From Streptomyces cyaneofuscatus (lineage in GTDB: Bacteria; Actinomycetota; Actinomycetes; Streptomycetales; Streptomycetaceae): 64,000 nt of DNA. The DNA lies in NCBI RefSeq assembly GCF_000718135.1, contig NZ_JOEM01000017.1, positions 62,001-126,000 on the forward strand, given 5' to 3'. Below are positions 39,859-48,962 of this stretch, one piece after another. Both the position numbers and the translations under genes were made by a program. The notes beneath the pieces were generated by a model. That model saw only the letters and a program-made list of their open reading frames with translations. It was not told the DNA's origin and ran no database searches. Numbering within the stretch: the stretch's first letter is position 1; each line of letters starts with the position of its first letter.

Positions 39859-42800
39859 CCGGTGGGTCCTCCGCTGCCGGGCGGAGGACCGGCCGGGCCG
39901 CCCGGACCGCTCGCGGGCGGGTCGGTGTGCGGCCGCTTGGCGTCGGCGGAGAGGGTCCGGCCGGACGGCGGCCCCGCCTGCTGCTGCGGGATCGTCGCGT
40001 CCACGTCGCCCCCGTCGGCCGTGACGGCCGAGGGCTCCGTGGACCGGCCGGCCCGTCGCCTGCCCCGGCTCGGGGCGGACCCGACCGTGACCAGTGCGGC
40101 GAACAGGGCTACCAGCGCGAGGAGTTGAGGCGCCGCCCCGAAGGCGCCCTCTCCGACGGCGGTGTACTCCCCGGTGCTGAGGGCCACGATGACCCCGGCC
40201 CCGGCCATCGCCGCGAAGGCGACCGGCGACAGCAACGACGGGCGGAAGTGGGCGAGTACGGCGAGCACGGGCACCACCAGGGCGACCGGTCCCGCGATGA
40301 CGATGCCCACCAGGGTCAGCGCCCCGGTGCCCAGGATCAGCCCGGGAGCCGGCGGAAGTGCCTGCTCCTCACGCTCGTACGCGTCCTCCGCCGGGCCGGA
40401 GCCCTTGCGCCGGAAGACGGCAAGACCCACCAGCACCAGGAACAGCACCCCGGCCCCGATCAGCCCGGCCCGGTAGATCAGCGAGGGCTCGTACTCCAGG
40501 GTGACCGTGCCGCCCTCGCCCTCGGGGACCAGCCAGGCCTGCTGCCAGCCGTCGATCCGCAGCGGCGTCAGTTCCTTGCCGTCCAGCGTGGCCTTCCAGC
40601 CCTTGTTGTGGTTCTCGTGGAGCTGGAGGTACGAGGCCTCACCGGCGCCGACCGTCAGCGTGCGGCGGTCACCGTCGCTCTTCTTGACGTCGACGGTCCG
40701 GGCGGTGGCCGCCGGAGCCTTCGTCTCGCCCGTGGAGAGCGTGACGTCGGTGATGGCGAGCGGACCGGCGTCACCGGCCTCCACGGTGTGGGTCGACGCG
40801 CCCAGCTCCACCTCGGACCGCTCGGAGCAGAGCGACACGGCGATGGGACGGCGCTGGGTCAGATCCCTGATCCGGCCCTCGGCCTTGGTCTCCATCAGCG
40901 TGCCGCCGATGGAGAGGACCGGCCCCTGACCGCAGGGCAGGCTGAACTTCTTCTCCGGTGCGGGCTGCGGCGAGCGGAACTTGTCCAGCGCCGGGATGTA
41001 GACCTCGCTCAGTCCGACCGGCAGCTGCAACTGGCCGCCGGCGAACGGGTTGTGCACGGTGAGCGGTGCCTGGCGCGAGATGGTGATGTCCATCTTGTCG
41101 GTGGTGATGGGCGAGAAGCGGGCCATGCCGTTCTCGTCCACCGCCGCCACCGCCGTGCCGTCCGGCGAGCTGATCTGGACCTGCTCGGGCCGGGTGGAGA
41201 TCCCGCCGGCCGCCGCGAACACGATCTCGCCGATCTGGGTCTTCTCCGGCCAGGACAGCCGCAGTACGGGACGGTCGCCCGCGATCCACGCGGTGGTGAG
41301 GTCGCCGTCCGTCAGGTTGCGCGCGCTGAGGTTGGTGCCGAGGCGGGCCGTCGAGTCGGCGCTGACCAGGATCTTGTCGCGCTTGCCCGTCAGGTCGAAC
41401 AGCAGCTTGTCCAGCGCCTCGCCCGGCACGGGCACCGCGCTCGCGGCCACCTTGTACGGACCGGCCTGGCCGGCCGTGAACTGGCGGTGCAGCCCGGTCT
41501 CCGCGGCCACGGCGGAGAGCCCGCCCGGGTCGCTGCCGCGCTTCAGCGAGAAGACCGTCGCGTCGGCGCCCTCACGCGGTGCGTCGGAGGGCAGCTCCAG
41601 CATCCGGGTGACCTGCACCCCGGGGACGGCGATGTCGGTGAACCCGGCGCCGGTGAGACCGGGGCGTCCCTGCTGGGACTTGAGGATCGTCACCTTCAGC
41701 CAGGAGGCCGGCCCGGCGGGCGCGGCCACCTCCTGCGGGGAGCCGTCGGGGCGGATCGGGCTGTCCTTCGAGCCGCTGTCCGTCTCGACGCGCACCTCGG
41801 TCGCCGCCGCCCGCACCCCGTTGCCGGGCAGCGGGGTGAGCTGCAACGAGCCCGGGATCTCCTGCGTACCGGAGAAGTCGATCCGTACCCACTCGTCCTC
41901 GGGGGAGGCGGCGGAGCCCTCCGCCCAGGCGGTCTCCGGGTTGCCGTCGAAGGCGTTGACCGGGTCGTACTGCGGCAGATGGAACAGCCAGTTGCCGATG
42001 GACGACGCGCTCACCGACTTGGCGCCGCGCAGCACCGCCGTGGTCTGGTGCTCCTTGCCCTCGGTCGGCAGGATCTGGCGCGGAGCTGCGCCCGGGTCCT
42101 GCTCCGACTCCGGCGCGTTGCGCTCGTCGGCCGTGTAGGTGTGCGACGTGTTGGTGTTGACCAGGCCGAACCGGGTGTCGGCGCGGCGCAGTCCGTCGCC
42201 CGCCGCGTAGAGCGACGGCTTGCCCACGCCCGGGTGGGCGTCACCGGCCAGCACGGTGGGCCGGCCTTCCAGGGCGCCGTTCGCGGAGAGCGGCAGCAGG
42301 GACTCCGGTCCGCCGCTGACGACGGCGGTCGAGGAGACGGGGGCGATGCTCGCCCGGCCGGGACGCTCGGTGCCGGTGGGCGGCTCGTAGATCTCCACCG
42401 CCTCCTGGCGCGGGTAGAGGCCCTCGATCTGCACGGGCGTGTCGTTGGCTATGCGCCCACCGGTCATGACGGGGCCGAAGCCGGTGACCCGCTTGTATCC
42501 GGACGCCTCCAGCGTGCGCTTGACCGTGGTGGTGGGGACGTACCCCAGCTGGTCCGGGTCCAGATCGTTGCGGACCACGACGTAGTGCAGCCCCGCCCGG
42601 TTCAGGTACTCGCTCAGCCCGGGCACCTGGCCGCCGGAGGTCAGAGCCTGCTCGACGGCATCCATCGCCCGCCGGTTGCCCGGCGTACCGAAGGGGACGT
42701 AGTCGCGCTGGGCGTACGGCGTGTCGGCCAGCACGTCGAGCGGCTGGTCGATGGTGGAGCCCCAGGTGTAGATGCCGTGCGCGGTGGCGGGGACGACCAG

Positions 42801-44210
42801 GGCCCGGTCGTTCGCCGAGTTCTCCTTCAGCCAGCCCGCGGCCTTCGACCAGTGGTCCGGGATCTCCTTGAACGAACCCGGCTGCAGGATCGACCCGTTG
42901 ACGTACGGCCAGGCCAGACCCGGCAGCACGAGCACGGCGGCGATCACCGGAGCCAGCCGGCGCGCCCGCACCGGCACCCGCTCGTCGCGCTCCGCCCGCA
43001 GCGAGGCTACGGCGGCGATGTGCGCCACACCCAGCGCCAGGGCGAGGCCCAGACCCGTCTGGAACTTGTAGATGTTACGGAACGGCACCAGCCAGGTGTC
43101 CAGCCACTCCTGCACGGTCCCGTGGAAGAGACCGCCCAGCGCACCGCCGTACCCGGCGAGCGTGACGAGCGCGACGGACAGCACGGTCAGCACCAGCCAG
43201 CGGCGCTCCGGCACATCGCGCCGGGCCAGACCGGCCAGACCCAGGGCGGCGGCCAGCGCCGAGCCCAGGATGGTGACGGTCGCCGTGGCGACGGTCCACC
43301 CGGCGGGCAGCCACGGCTCGCCGAAGTTCAGATAGCCGACCCAGTTGCCCGCGCCGCGCAGCACCTCGGTCGCCGACATGGTCGTCGTCGTGGTGTACGA
43401 CGACTCCACGTACGGCATGAAGTTCTCACCGAAGGTGCCCAGCAGCAGCAGCGGAACGATCCACCAGGCGGTCGCGAGGATCACGCCCGGGATCCACCAG
43501 AGCAGCAGCGCCCGCTTGCGGGGGCCGCCCGGCCGGGACAGCAGATAGAGCCCGACCGGCAGCAGCGACGCCAGCGTGGACGCCGCGTTCACCCCGCCCA
43601 TCAGCGGGATCAGCAGCGCGGAACGGGCGGCGGCGATCCGCGGCGCGAGGCGCGCGTCCGTCAGCGGCAGCAGCACCCACGGCAGCAGCGCGCCCGGCAG
43701 GGCGGCGGCCGAGGTCGAGCCGACGACGATGGTGTACGTCGGCCAGAGCGCGTACACGAGAGCGCCGAGCAGCCGGGTGGCCGAGGAGCCCACCCGCAGC
43801 CGCTCCGCCAGCCGCAGCGCACCCCAGAAGGCGGCCGCCACGATCAGCGAGAGCCAGAGCCGCTCCGCGAGCCAGGTCGGCACCCGCAGCAGATCGGCCA
43901 GGCCGTAGTACGGCAGCATCGGCACGAGGTAGCCGATGTACTGGTCGGTGATCCCGCCGAAGCCGGACCTGCTGTGCCACAGCTCGCCCAGGTCGCCGAG
44001 GAACCGCCCGGGATCCACGACGACCCCGAGCTTGGTGTCGAACGTCATGCGTCCCGGCGACACCGCCAGGAACGCCACGAACACCGTGGCCCAGAACCCC
44101 AGCAGCCAGCGCCGTGAACGGGGCGCCGCCGGTTCGTCGACCGGTCTGCCGGGCGGTGGGTCGCCGCCGTCCGGGGACTGGTGGGGTGCGAGGTGGACTG
44201 CGCTGGTCAT
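39855..44210 (-). CDS. aftD: AftD-like alpha-(1->3)-arabinofuranosyltransferase (DUF3367)
   Basis: 1451-residue membrane glycosyltransferase of the GT-C fold. N-terminal region begins SRRWLLGFWATVFVAFLAVSPGRMTFDTKLGVVVDPGRFLGDLGELW, with the conserved Asp-containing loop, then ~11 helices to residue ~490. The long extracytoplasmic C-terminus has discoidin-like carbohydrate-binding segments (YDPVNAFDGNPETAWAEG; ARNLTDGDLTTAWIAG) and ends with several more helices. Length and order match mycobacterial AftD, which adds alpha-1,3 arabinofuranose branches from decaprenyl-phosphoryl-arabinose. ATG 44210 overlaps the methyltransferase stop. Streptomycetes lack mycobacterial arabinogalactan, so the acceptor here is unknown. 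The frame to 44945 beyond the start is shadow. Confidence 0.9.
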   Translation of the reverse strand: MTSAVHLAPHQSPDGGDPPPGRPVDEPAAPRSRRWLLGFWATVFVAFLAVSPGRMTFDTKLGVVVDPGRFLGDLGELWHSRSGFGGITDQYIGYLVPMLPYYGLADLLRVPTWLAERLWLSLIVAAAFWGALRLAERLRVGSSATRLLGALVYALWPTYTIVVGSTSAAALPGALLPWVLLPLTDARLAPRIAAARSALLIPLMGGVNAASTLASLLPVGLYLLSRPGGPRKRALLLWWIPGVILATAWWIVPLLLLGTFGENFMPYVESSYTTTTTMSATEVLRGAGNWVGYLNFGEPWLPAGWTVATATVTILGSALAAALGLAGLARRDVPERRWLVLTVLSVALVTLAGYGGALGGLFHGTVQEWLDTWLVPFRNIYKFQTGLGLALALGVAHIAAVASLRAERDERVPVRARRLAPVIAAVLVLPGLAWPYVNGSILQPGSFKEIPDHWSKAAGWLKENSANDRALVVPATAHGIYTWGSTIDQPLDVLADTPYAQRDYVPFGTPGNRRAMDAVEQALTSGGQVPGLSEYLNRAGLHYVVVRNDLDPDQLGYVPTTTVKRTLEASGYKRVTGFGPVMTGGRIANDTPVQIEGLYPRQEAVEIYEPPTGTERPGRASIAPVSSTAVVSGGPESLLPLSANGALEGRPTVLAGDAHPGVGKPSLYAAGDGLRRADTRFGLVNTNTSHTYTADERNAPESEQDPGAAPRQILPTEGKEHQTTAVLRGAKSVSASSIGNWLFHLPQYDPVNAFDGNPETAWAEGSAASPEDEWVRIDFSGTQEIPGSLQLTPLPGNGVRAAATEVRVETDSGSKDSPIRPDGSPQEVAAPAGPASWLKVTILKSQQGRPGLTGAGFTDIAVPGVQVTRMLELPSDAPREGADATVFSLKRGSDPGGLSAVAAETGLHRQFTAGQAGPYKVAASAVPVPGEALDKLLFDLTGKRDKILVSADSTARLGTNLSARNLTDGDLTTAWIAGDRPVLRLSWPEKTQIGEIVFAAAGGISTRPEQVQISSPDGTAVAAVDENGMARFSPITTDKMDITISRQAPLTVHNPFAGGQLQLPVGLSEVYIPALDKFRSPQPAPEKKFSLPCGQGPVLSIGGTLMETKAEGRIRDLTQRRPIAVSLCSERSEVELGASTHTVEAGDAGPLAITDVTLSTGETKAPAATARTVDVKKSDGDRRTLTVGAGEASYLQLHENHNKGWKATLDGKELTPLRIDGWQQAWLVPEGEGGTVTLEYEPSLIYRAGLIGAGVLFLVLVGLAVFRRKGSGPAEDAYEREEQALPPAPGLILGTGALTLVGIVIAGPVALVVPVLAVLAHFRPSLLSPVAFAAMAGAGVIVALSTGEYTAVGEGAFGAAPQLLALVALFAALVTVGSAPSRGRRRAGRSTEPSAVTADGGDVDATIPQQQAGPPSGRTLSADAKRPHTDPPASGPGGPAGPPPGSGGPTG

Positions 44211-44935
44211 GAACACCGCCGGAGAATGAGGAGGAGGTTCCAGGTGGCGAATTCCCGCAGTCCGGGCACCCGGGTAACAAGTTCGGGCAGGACCGGCCAG
44301 TACCGCGACCGCGCGGACACGAGGTCCACGTCGGTGCGGCCCCGCACATGGCGCAGTGTCGGGCCGACGCCGATCCTGAAGAGGTTCTCGCCGAGGCGGT
44401 GCTTGGCCGGGTGGCCCGTGCGCCGCTCGTAGCGGGCGCGGGCGCGCTCGGCGCCGGCGTAGTGCCAGGGGGCCCACTCGTGGCCGCCCCACGGCGAGTA
44501 CCAGTTGGTGAACGAGACGTAGATCAGCCCGCCGGGGCGGGTGACGCGCGCCATCTCGCTGATGAAGGTGTGCGGGTCCGCGACGTGCTCCAGCACATTG
44601 GACGAGAAGGCGACATCGGCCGCCCCGTCCGCCAGGGGCAGCAGATAGCCGTCGGCAACGACCGTGTCCCGCGGCCCCTGGGCGGGCCTGGTGCGCAGGG
44701 CACCGCGGTCCGGCTCGAAGAGATAGCTCTGCGCGCCGCGCCGCCGGAACTCGCGGGTGAAGTAGCCGTCGCCGCCACCGACGTCGACGACGACCTTCCC
44801 GTTCAGCGGTACGTACCGCTCGACCTGGTCCGCCGCGTCCCTGGCCAGCAGGGTGTAGACGGTGGTCGGGTCCTCCTCCTCGCGCATGAAGGCGCGGAAC
44901 AGGGTGAGGGAGCGGCGGAAGGACGGGTCTTTCAC
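44207..44935 (-). CDS. Class I SAM-dependent methyltransferase
   Basis: 242 residues. Motif I KVVVDVGGGDGYFTREF (48-64), then YLFEPDRGAL, GAADVAFSSNVLEHVADPHTFISEMARVTRPGGLIYVSF. GTG 44935 overlaps the glycosyltransferase stop (GTGA); a longer frame to 45019 lacks support. The order glycosyltransferase, methyltransferase, AftD suggests it acts on the same polysaccharide. Confidence 0.9.
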   Translation of the reverse strand: MKDPSFRRSLTLFRAFMREEEDPTTVYTLLARDAADQVERYVPLNGKVVVDVGGGDGYFTREFRRRGAQSYLFEPDRGALRTRPAQGPRDTVVADGYLLPLADGAADVAFSSNVLEHVADPHTFISEMARVTRPGGLIYVSFTNWYSPWGGHEWAPWHYAGAERARARYERRTGHPAKHRLGENLFRIGVGPTLRHVRGRTDVDLVSARSRYWPVLPELVTRVPGLREFATWNLLLILRRCS

Positions 44936-46101
44936 GAGCGGGCACCCGCCGGCCAGGACCCCGTACCGCTGATCGCCTCGGCGGCCACGGCCTCCAGCTG
45001 GGTCACACTGCTGCTCCACCGGTAGGCGGCGGCCCGCTCACGGGCCGCCTTGCCCATCGCCTCGCGGCGCTCCTCGTCGAGCGCCAGCGCGCACCAGGCC
45101 GCGGCGAAGGACGACTCGCCCCGGGCGAGGATGCCCGTGACCCCGTCCTCGACGGAGTCGCGCAGTCCGGGGACGTCGAAGCCGAGCGTCGGGGTCGACC
45201 GGGTCCCGGCCTCCGTGACGACCAGCCCCCACCCCTCGACGGCCGCCGGGTGCAGCAGCATCCAGGACGCGCACAGCAGCCGGTGCTTCTCCGCCTCGGA
45301 CACATGCCCGGCGAACTCCACATCCGGGCCGGCGAGCCGCTCCAGCTTCTCCCGCTCGGGACCGTCACCGACGATCACGAGCCGGCCGCCGGTGACCGGC
45401 CGCACCCGCTCCCAGAGCTGGAGCAGCAGATCGATGCGCTTGTAGTCGACCAGCCGGCCGAGCGCCAGGAAGAGCGGGGTCGCGGACCGTTCGCTCTGCG
45501 GCAGCGGATCCTGGACGCCGTTGTTCACCAGCCGGATCCGCTCGTCCGGAACACCCAGCTCACGCAGGGCGCCCGCGGTGGACGGCGAGACGGCGATCAT
45601 CAGATGGTCCCGGTAGGCCCGGGACAGGGCCCAGTGTTCGAGCTGACGCCCGGCGCGGGCCACCGGCGCCGGGAATCGCATCTCCCACAGATCGGTGTGG
45701 ACGTGGTTGACCAGGCACACGGTCGGACCGCGGTGCCACAGGGGCGCCAGGTACGGCATGCCGTTGCAGACCTCGATCAGCAGGTCGCAGCTGCCGACCT
45801 GCCGGGCGAACGCGGAGCGCGCGCCGAGGTAGTGCCCCAGCTGGGAGCCCGCGGAGACGACCCGGTAGGGCCGGCGCGCGGCCTGTCCGCCGCAGAGGAG
45901 GGTGACGTCGTGGCCCCGTTCGGTGAGGCCGAGGGCGAGCTGGTCGATGAGCAGCTCGGAGCCGCCCGCGGCCGGGTTGCCCAGGTCGCGGTGGGCGAGG
46001 AAGACGATGCGTCTCGGGGAGGCGGAAACCCTGGGGGAGACCTGGCCCTGACCCTGCGGCGCGGCTGCGGGAAGCAGCGGGGGAGGTACGTGCTGGGGCA
46101 T
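44932..46101 (-). CDS. Family 4 glycosyltransferase
   Basis: 389-residue GT-B enzyme. N-terminal Rossmann domain with RRIVFLAHRDLGNPAAGGSELLIDQLALGLTERGHDVTLLCGG; C-terminal nucleotide-sugar domain with LALGRLVDYKRIDLLLQLWERVR, GRLVIVGDGPEREKLERLA and the HPAAVEGWGLVVTEAGTRSTPTLGFDVPGL motif with the conserved Glu. ATG 46101 is set by GGAG 6 bases upstream; the frame to 46158 would add a low-complexity leader. First of the tightly overlapping leftward genes. Confidence 0.92.
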   Translation of the reverse strand: MPQHVPPPLLPAAAPQGQGQVSPRVSASPRRIVFLAHRDLGNPAAGGSELLIDQLALGLTERGHDVTLLCGGQAARRPYRVVSAGSQLGHYLGARSAFARQVGSCDLLIEVCNGMPYLAPLWHRGPTVCLVNHVHTDLWEMRFPAPVARAGRQLEHWALSRAYRDHLMIAVSPSTAGALRELGVPDERIRLVNNGVQDPLPQSERSATPLFLALGRLVDYKRIDLLLQLWERVRPVTGGRLVIVGDGPEREKLERLAGPDVEFAGHVSEAEKHRLLCASWMLLHPAAVEGWGLVVTEAGTRSTPTLGFDVPGLRDSVEDGVTGILARGESSFAAAWCALALDEERREAMGKAARERAAAYRWSSSVTQLEAVAAEAISGTGSWPAGARS

Positions 46102-46157
46102 CGGTGCTCCAACTCGGCTCGGGGAGCGGGGGACTAGGGGCGGGGGCTTGAAGAACA

Positions 46158-46250
46158 CGGAGAAGGGACGGAGAAGGGACGGAGAGGGATGGAGAGGGGT
46201 GGAGACGGGTGAAGAAGGGACGGACGAAAAGGGAGGGGCTGGGGCACTAC
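46158..46250. repeat. Purine-rich ~11-base degenerate tandem tract
   Basis: Within the 309-base gap 46102-46410, the plus strand from ~46158 carries about eight degenerate copies of ggagaagggac, almost pure G+A and with four or more GGG runs. It lies between the glycosyltransferase start and the DUF3068 stop, so it would be 5' leader DNA for the long operon. Strand asymmetry of this kind favours unusual structures (triplex or G-quadruplex). I see no gene in the gap. Confidence 0.7.
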
Positions 46251-46410
46251 GGGAGCGGGACGAGCGGATTCGGGTACGGAAACGGAGAACGCGGCTGTGG
46301 GGCGCGCGAACAAGGGATGAGAGACCGGGGGCCGTGCTGTGGTGGGGATAGACAGTTTTCGGTACGGCTACGCCCCCGGCTACTCACCGATGCGACAACT
46401 TGCCGGTAAC

Positions 46411-47394
46411 TCAGGTGGGCGAGTTCGTCATCATGTGAGTATTCGGGGCTTCCGGCTCCGTTCTGCGGCCCCGAATGACGAGCACGATGCCCACGGTCGC
46501 GAGCACGAGACCCAGTCCGACCGCCCCGGCCGGCGCGGTCCCGGACAGCAGGGCCAGCCGGTCGCTGTCCGCGGAAGCCAGCTCGACCTGCTTGAGCTGG
46601 GTCTCCTTGGTGAACTCGACCCGCTTGCTCTCCAGCAGCGTGACGGCGTCCTTCTTCGAGCCCGGCGCGCGCAGCGTCTTCTTCGGGCCGATCGCCGCGT
46701 TCATGATGCGGCCGGTGCGCCGGTCCACGACGAGCTCGATGCCGCTGTTGGAGTACCACTCCTCGGCGAGGATCTGCGGTGTACGGGGCTTGCCCACGAG
46801 CACGCCCGGCACCTGGCGCACGCCGGTGCGGGTCGGCTCGACCGTGCCCTTGAACACGTACCCCTCGTACCCCTGCACCTTCTTCTTGCCGGCGTAGTCG
46901 AGCCGGACGACGCCGCCGAGGGTGCCGTCCCACCAGCGGTAAGCACGTCTTTCGACATCGAAGGGGAACTTCAGATAGGCCTCCCCGTCGAAGGTCGGCT
47001 TCTCCTCGCAGCAGTGGACCGGCTCATTGGTGGTCCGGTCGGTCACCCAGCGCTCCATGGTCCACTGGAGGGCGTCGCGCGGGTCGGAGGCGGGCAAGGT
47101 GCCCTCGTGGTCGACAGAGGTGGAGACGTCCCACACGGCGTTGCCGCTCTTGACGCTGTCGGCCACGTCCCCGCGCACCTGGCGGGTGATCGTGATCTCC
47201 TTGCCCTCGACCGTCTCGACCTTCGAGGTGTCGAAGTAGCTGCCGGTCCCGGTGAAGACCGTGGTCGTATCGATATCTATCGGGGTGCGCTTCGCCTGCG
47301 GCTGGACATACCAGACGAGCAGGGGCGCGAGAACGAGCAGAAAGACCCCTGCACCCAGCAGAAATAGTGACAGAGGTGAAGCATTGCGGCGCAT
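46411..47394 (-). CDS. DUF3068 (PorA-family-like) membrane-anchored protein
   Basis: 327 residues: an N-terminal helix (SLFLLGAGVFLLVLAPLLVWYV), a large extracytoplasmic beta region with tandem Cys (VHCCEEKPTFDGEAYLKFPFDVERRAYRWWDGTLGG), and a C-terminal helix (VGLGLVLATVGIVLVIRG). The layout is that of DUF3068 proteins, found near mycobacterial and streptomycete envelope genes. ATG 47394 follows AGGAG by 7 bases. A promoter with perfect -35 lies upstream. Role unknown; context suggests envelope assembly. Confidence 0.88.
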   Translation of the reverse strand: MRRNASPLSLFLLGAGVFLLVLAPLLVWYVQPQAKRTPIDIDTTTVFTGTGSYFDTSKVETVEGKEITITRQVRGDVADSVKSGNAVWDVSTSVDHEGTLPASDPRDALQWTMERWVTDRTTNEPVHCCEEKPTFDGEAYLKFPFDVERRAYRWWDGTLGGVVRLDYAGKKKVQGYEGYVFKGTVEPTRTGVRQVPGVLVGKPRTPQILAEEWYSNSGIELVVDRRTGRIMNAAIGPKKTLRAPGSKKDAVTLLESKRVEFTKETQLKQVELASADSDRLALLSGTAPAGAVGLGLVLATVGIVLVIRGRRTEPEAPNTHMMTNSPT

Positions 47395-47468
47395 CCGGGC
47401 ACTCCTGGGTCGAATCTCTTCGCGGGAGGTGCACGGGCCCCGGGCCGGTCAGCCCTTGATTGGCGTGA

Positions 47469-47498
47469 ACAGTAAGCAAGGCCTTGACGGCATGTCAA
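47469..47498 (-). promoter_or_regulatory. Sigma-70-type promoter for the DUF3068 gene
   Basis: On the minus strand TTGACA (47498-47493) and TACTGT (47474-47469) are separated by 18 bases, placing a transcript start about 70 bases ahead of the DUF3068 ATG. The -35 is a perfect match, the -10 fits TAnnnT. Confidence 0.6.
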
Positions 47499-47581
47499 TG
47501 GACTGTCGACACTGTGTGCCAGCCGGAGGGGCCCGGCCATCACGGAGCAGGGATCGACTCCAGCAAGGAGCTGACCCGATC

Positions 47582-47734
47582 ATGCGCAGACTCATCGCCG
47601 CCGCTGCCACCACCCTGGTGGCCGCAGCGCTCGCCTTCGGTGCCGCCTTCGGCATCGTGGCCCTGCTCGGCGCCACACCCGAGCAGCCGAACACACCGCT
47701 GATCAGTTACGACACCGGTCCGGCCGGCTCGTGA
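47582..47734 (+). CDS. Small DUF2613-like secreted or membrane peptide, 50 residues
   Basis: MRRLIAAAATTLVAAALAFG with a single long hydrophobic helix to ~residue 30 and a short polar tail (ATPEQPNTPLISYDTGPAGS). The pattern is that of DUF2613 peptides, and a DUF2613 gene (Rv0236A) lies next to aftD in Mycobacterium tuberculosis, which strengthens the call. ATG 47582 is 10 bases after aaggag. Its stop overlaps the next gene's GTG (GTGA), so the two are probably co-translated. Confidence 0.7.
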   Translation: MRRLIAAAATTLVAAALAFGAAFGIVALLGATPEQPNTPLISYDTGPAGS

Positions 47735-48939
47735 CGCCTCGCGCCTGGCAGGAGGTGCCCCGGTCGAAGGTGGAGCGGTTCTCCTCCATCGCCTTGGCCG
47801 AGGCCCCCGAGATCGCCCAGAAGATCCTCACCGAGATCCGGCAGGACTACCCCTACCTCCAGCTCGTGGAGGACGAGTCCGGTGAGCCGATGGCCCTGGT
47901 CGGCATCCGCCGCGCCATCGAGGGCTTCGTACGCCACCTCGCCTCCGGCGCCGCCGACCCCCGGGTGCCGCCGGAGGTGTTCCAGGAGTTCGGCCGGGGC
48001 GAGGGGCTGCACGGCCGCAGCCTCGACTCGCTCCAGGCCGTCTACCGGCTCGGGGTCCGGCTCACCTGGCGCAGGTTCGCCGAGATCGGCCAGCAGGTCG
48101 ACATCGCCGCGCCCGCCATGTACGAGCTGGCCGAATCGGGATTCGAGTATCTGGACGGCCTCGTGGAACAGTCGGTCCTGGGCTACGCCGAGGCGGCGGC
48201 CCGCCGCGCCAGTGAGCGGCTGCGCCTCCAGCGCCAGCTCATCGACCTCCTGCTGGTGGAGCCCCGCGGCGATTCGGCCAGGACGCTCGCCGAGCGGGCC
48301 GCCCGCGTCGGCTGGGAGCTGCCGGAGACCATCGCGGTGGGCGTGCTGATGCGCCCCGCCCGGGAGGCCGTGGCCCCGGCGGTGGGTCAGGGGATCCTGC
48401 TGGAGATGGAGAGCGAGCAGCCGCGCATCGTCATCCCCGACCCGGAGACGGCGGGCCGGGCGGACACCCTGCGCCGGGCCACCGCCGGCTGGTCCGGCGC
48501 GATCGGCCCGTCGGTGCCGCTGGCCGCGGCGGCGACCTCCCTGCGCTGGGCGGAGACCGCGGTCCAGCTGATCAAGAAGAACCTGCTGCCGCAGGGCGAG
48601 GTGCTGCACTGCACCGAGCGCACGGAGGAGCTGGTGCTCCTGCCGTCCCGGGAGCTGATCGACGCGGCCGCCCGCCGCTGCCTCGCCCCGCTGGACGGCC
48701 TCGGCCCGACCGCGGCGAAGCGGCTGGCCGAGACCCTGCTCGCCTGGATCGAGACGCCCGGCGGAGCGCCCGAGGTGGCCCAGCGGCTCGGCATCCACCC
48801 GCAGACGGCGCGCTACCGGCTGCGCCAGATCCGCGAGCTGTGGGGCGCCGCGATCGACGACCCCGACCAGCGCTTCGAGATGCTGCTGGTGCTCCGTTCG
48901 CAGCGGCTCAGAGGGGCCTTGGCGCAGGGGGCCGAGTAG
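47731..48939 (+). CDS. PucR/CdaR-type transcriptional regulator
   Basis: 402 residues. N-terminal ~200 residues are helical RsbR/PucR-associated regions (IRQDYPYLQLVEDESGEPMALVGIRRAIEGFV), a GGDEF-like middle region follows, and the C-terminal helix-turn-helix LAETLLAWIETPGGAPEVAQRLGIHPQTARYRLRQIRELWGAAIDDPDQRFEMLLVL is the HTH_30 signature of PucR-like regulators. GTG 47731 overlaps the DUF2613-like stop. Such proteins are abundant in streptomycetes; the target here is unknown but could include the divergent DUF3068 gene. Confidence 0.9.
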   Translation: MTPRAWQEVPRSKVERFSSIALAEAPEIAQKILTEIRQDYPYLQLVEDESGEPMALVGIRRAIEGFVRHLASGAADPRVPPEVFQEFGRGEGLHGRSLDSLQAVYRLGVRLTWRRFAEIGQQVDIAAPAMYELAESGFEYLDGLVEQSVLGYAEAAARRASERLRLQRQLIDLLLVEPRGDSARTLAERAARVGWELPETIAVGVLMRPAREAVAPAVGQGILLEMESEQPRIVIPDPETAGRADTLRRATAGWSGAIGPSVPLAAAATSLRWAETAVQLIKKNLLPQGEVLHCTERTEELVLLPSRELIDAAARRCLAPLDGLGPTAAKRLAETLLAWIETPGGAPEVAQRLGIHPQTARYRLRQIRELWGAAIDDPDQRFEMLLVLRSQRLRGALAQGAE

Positions 48940-48962
48940 CGACCCCCTGCGCGTGCGGATCC

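Noticed and set aside
39927..44117. Plus-strand 1396-codon open frame
   Set aside because: It is the antisense shadow of the AftD-like gene, with low-complexity Arg/Gly/Gln-rich content and no domain.
39855..44945. 1696-residue AftD-like protein with extra N-terminus
   Set aside because: The first ~245 residues overlap the methyltransferase gene in another frame; ATG 44210 with ATGA overlap is the natural start.
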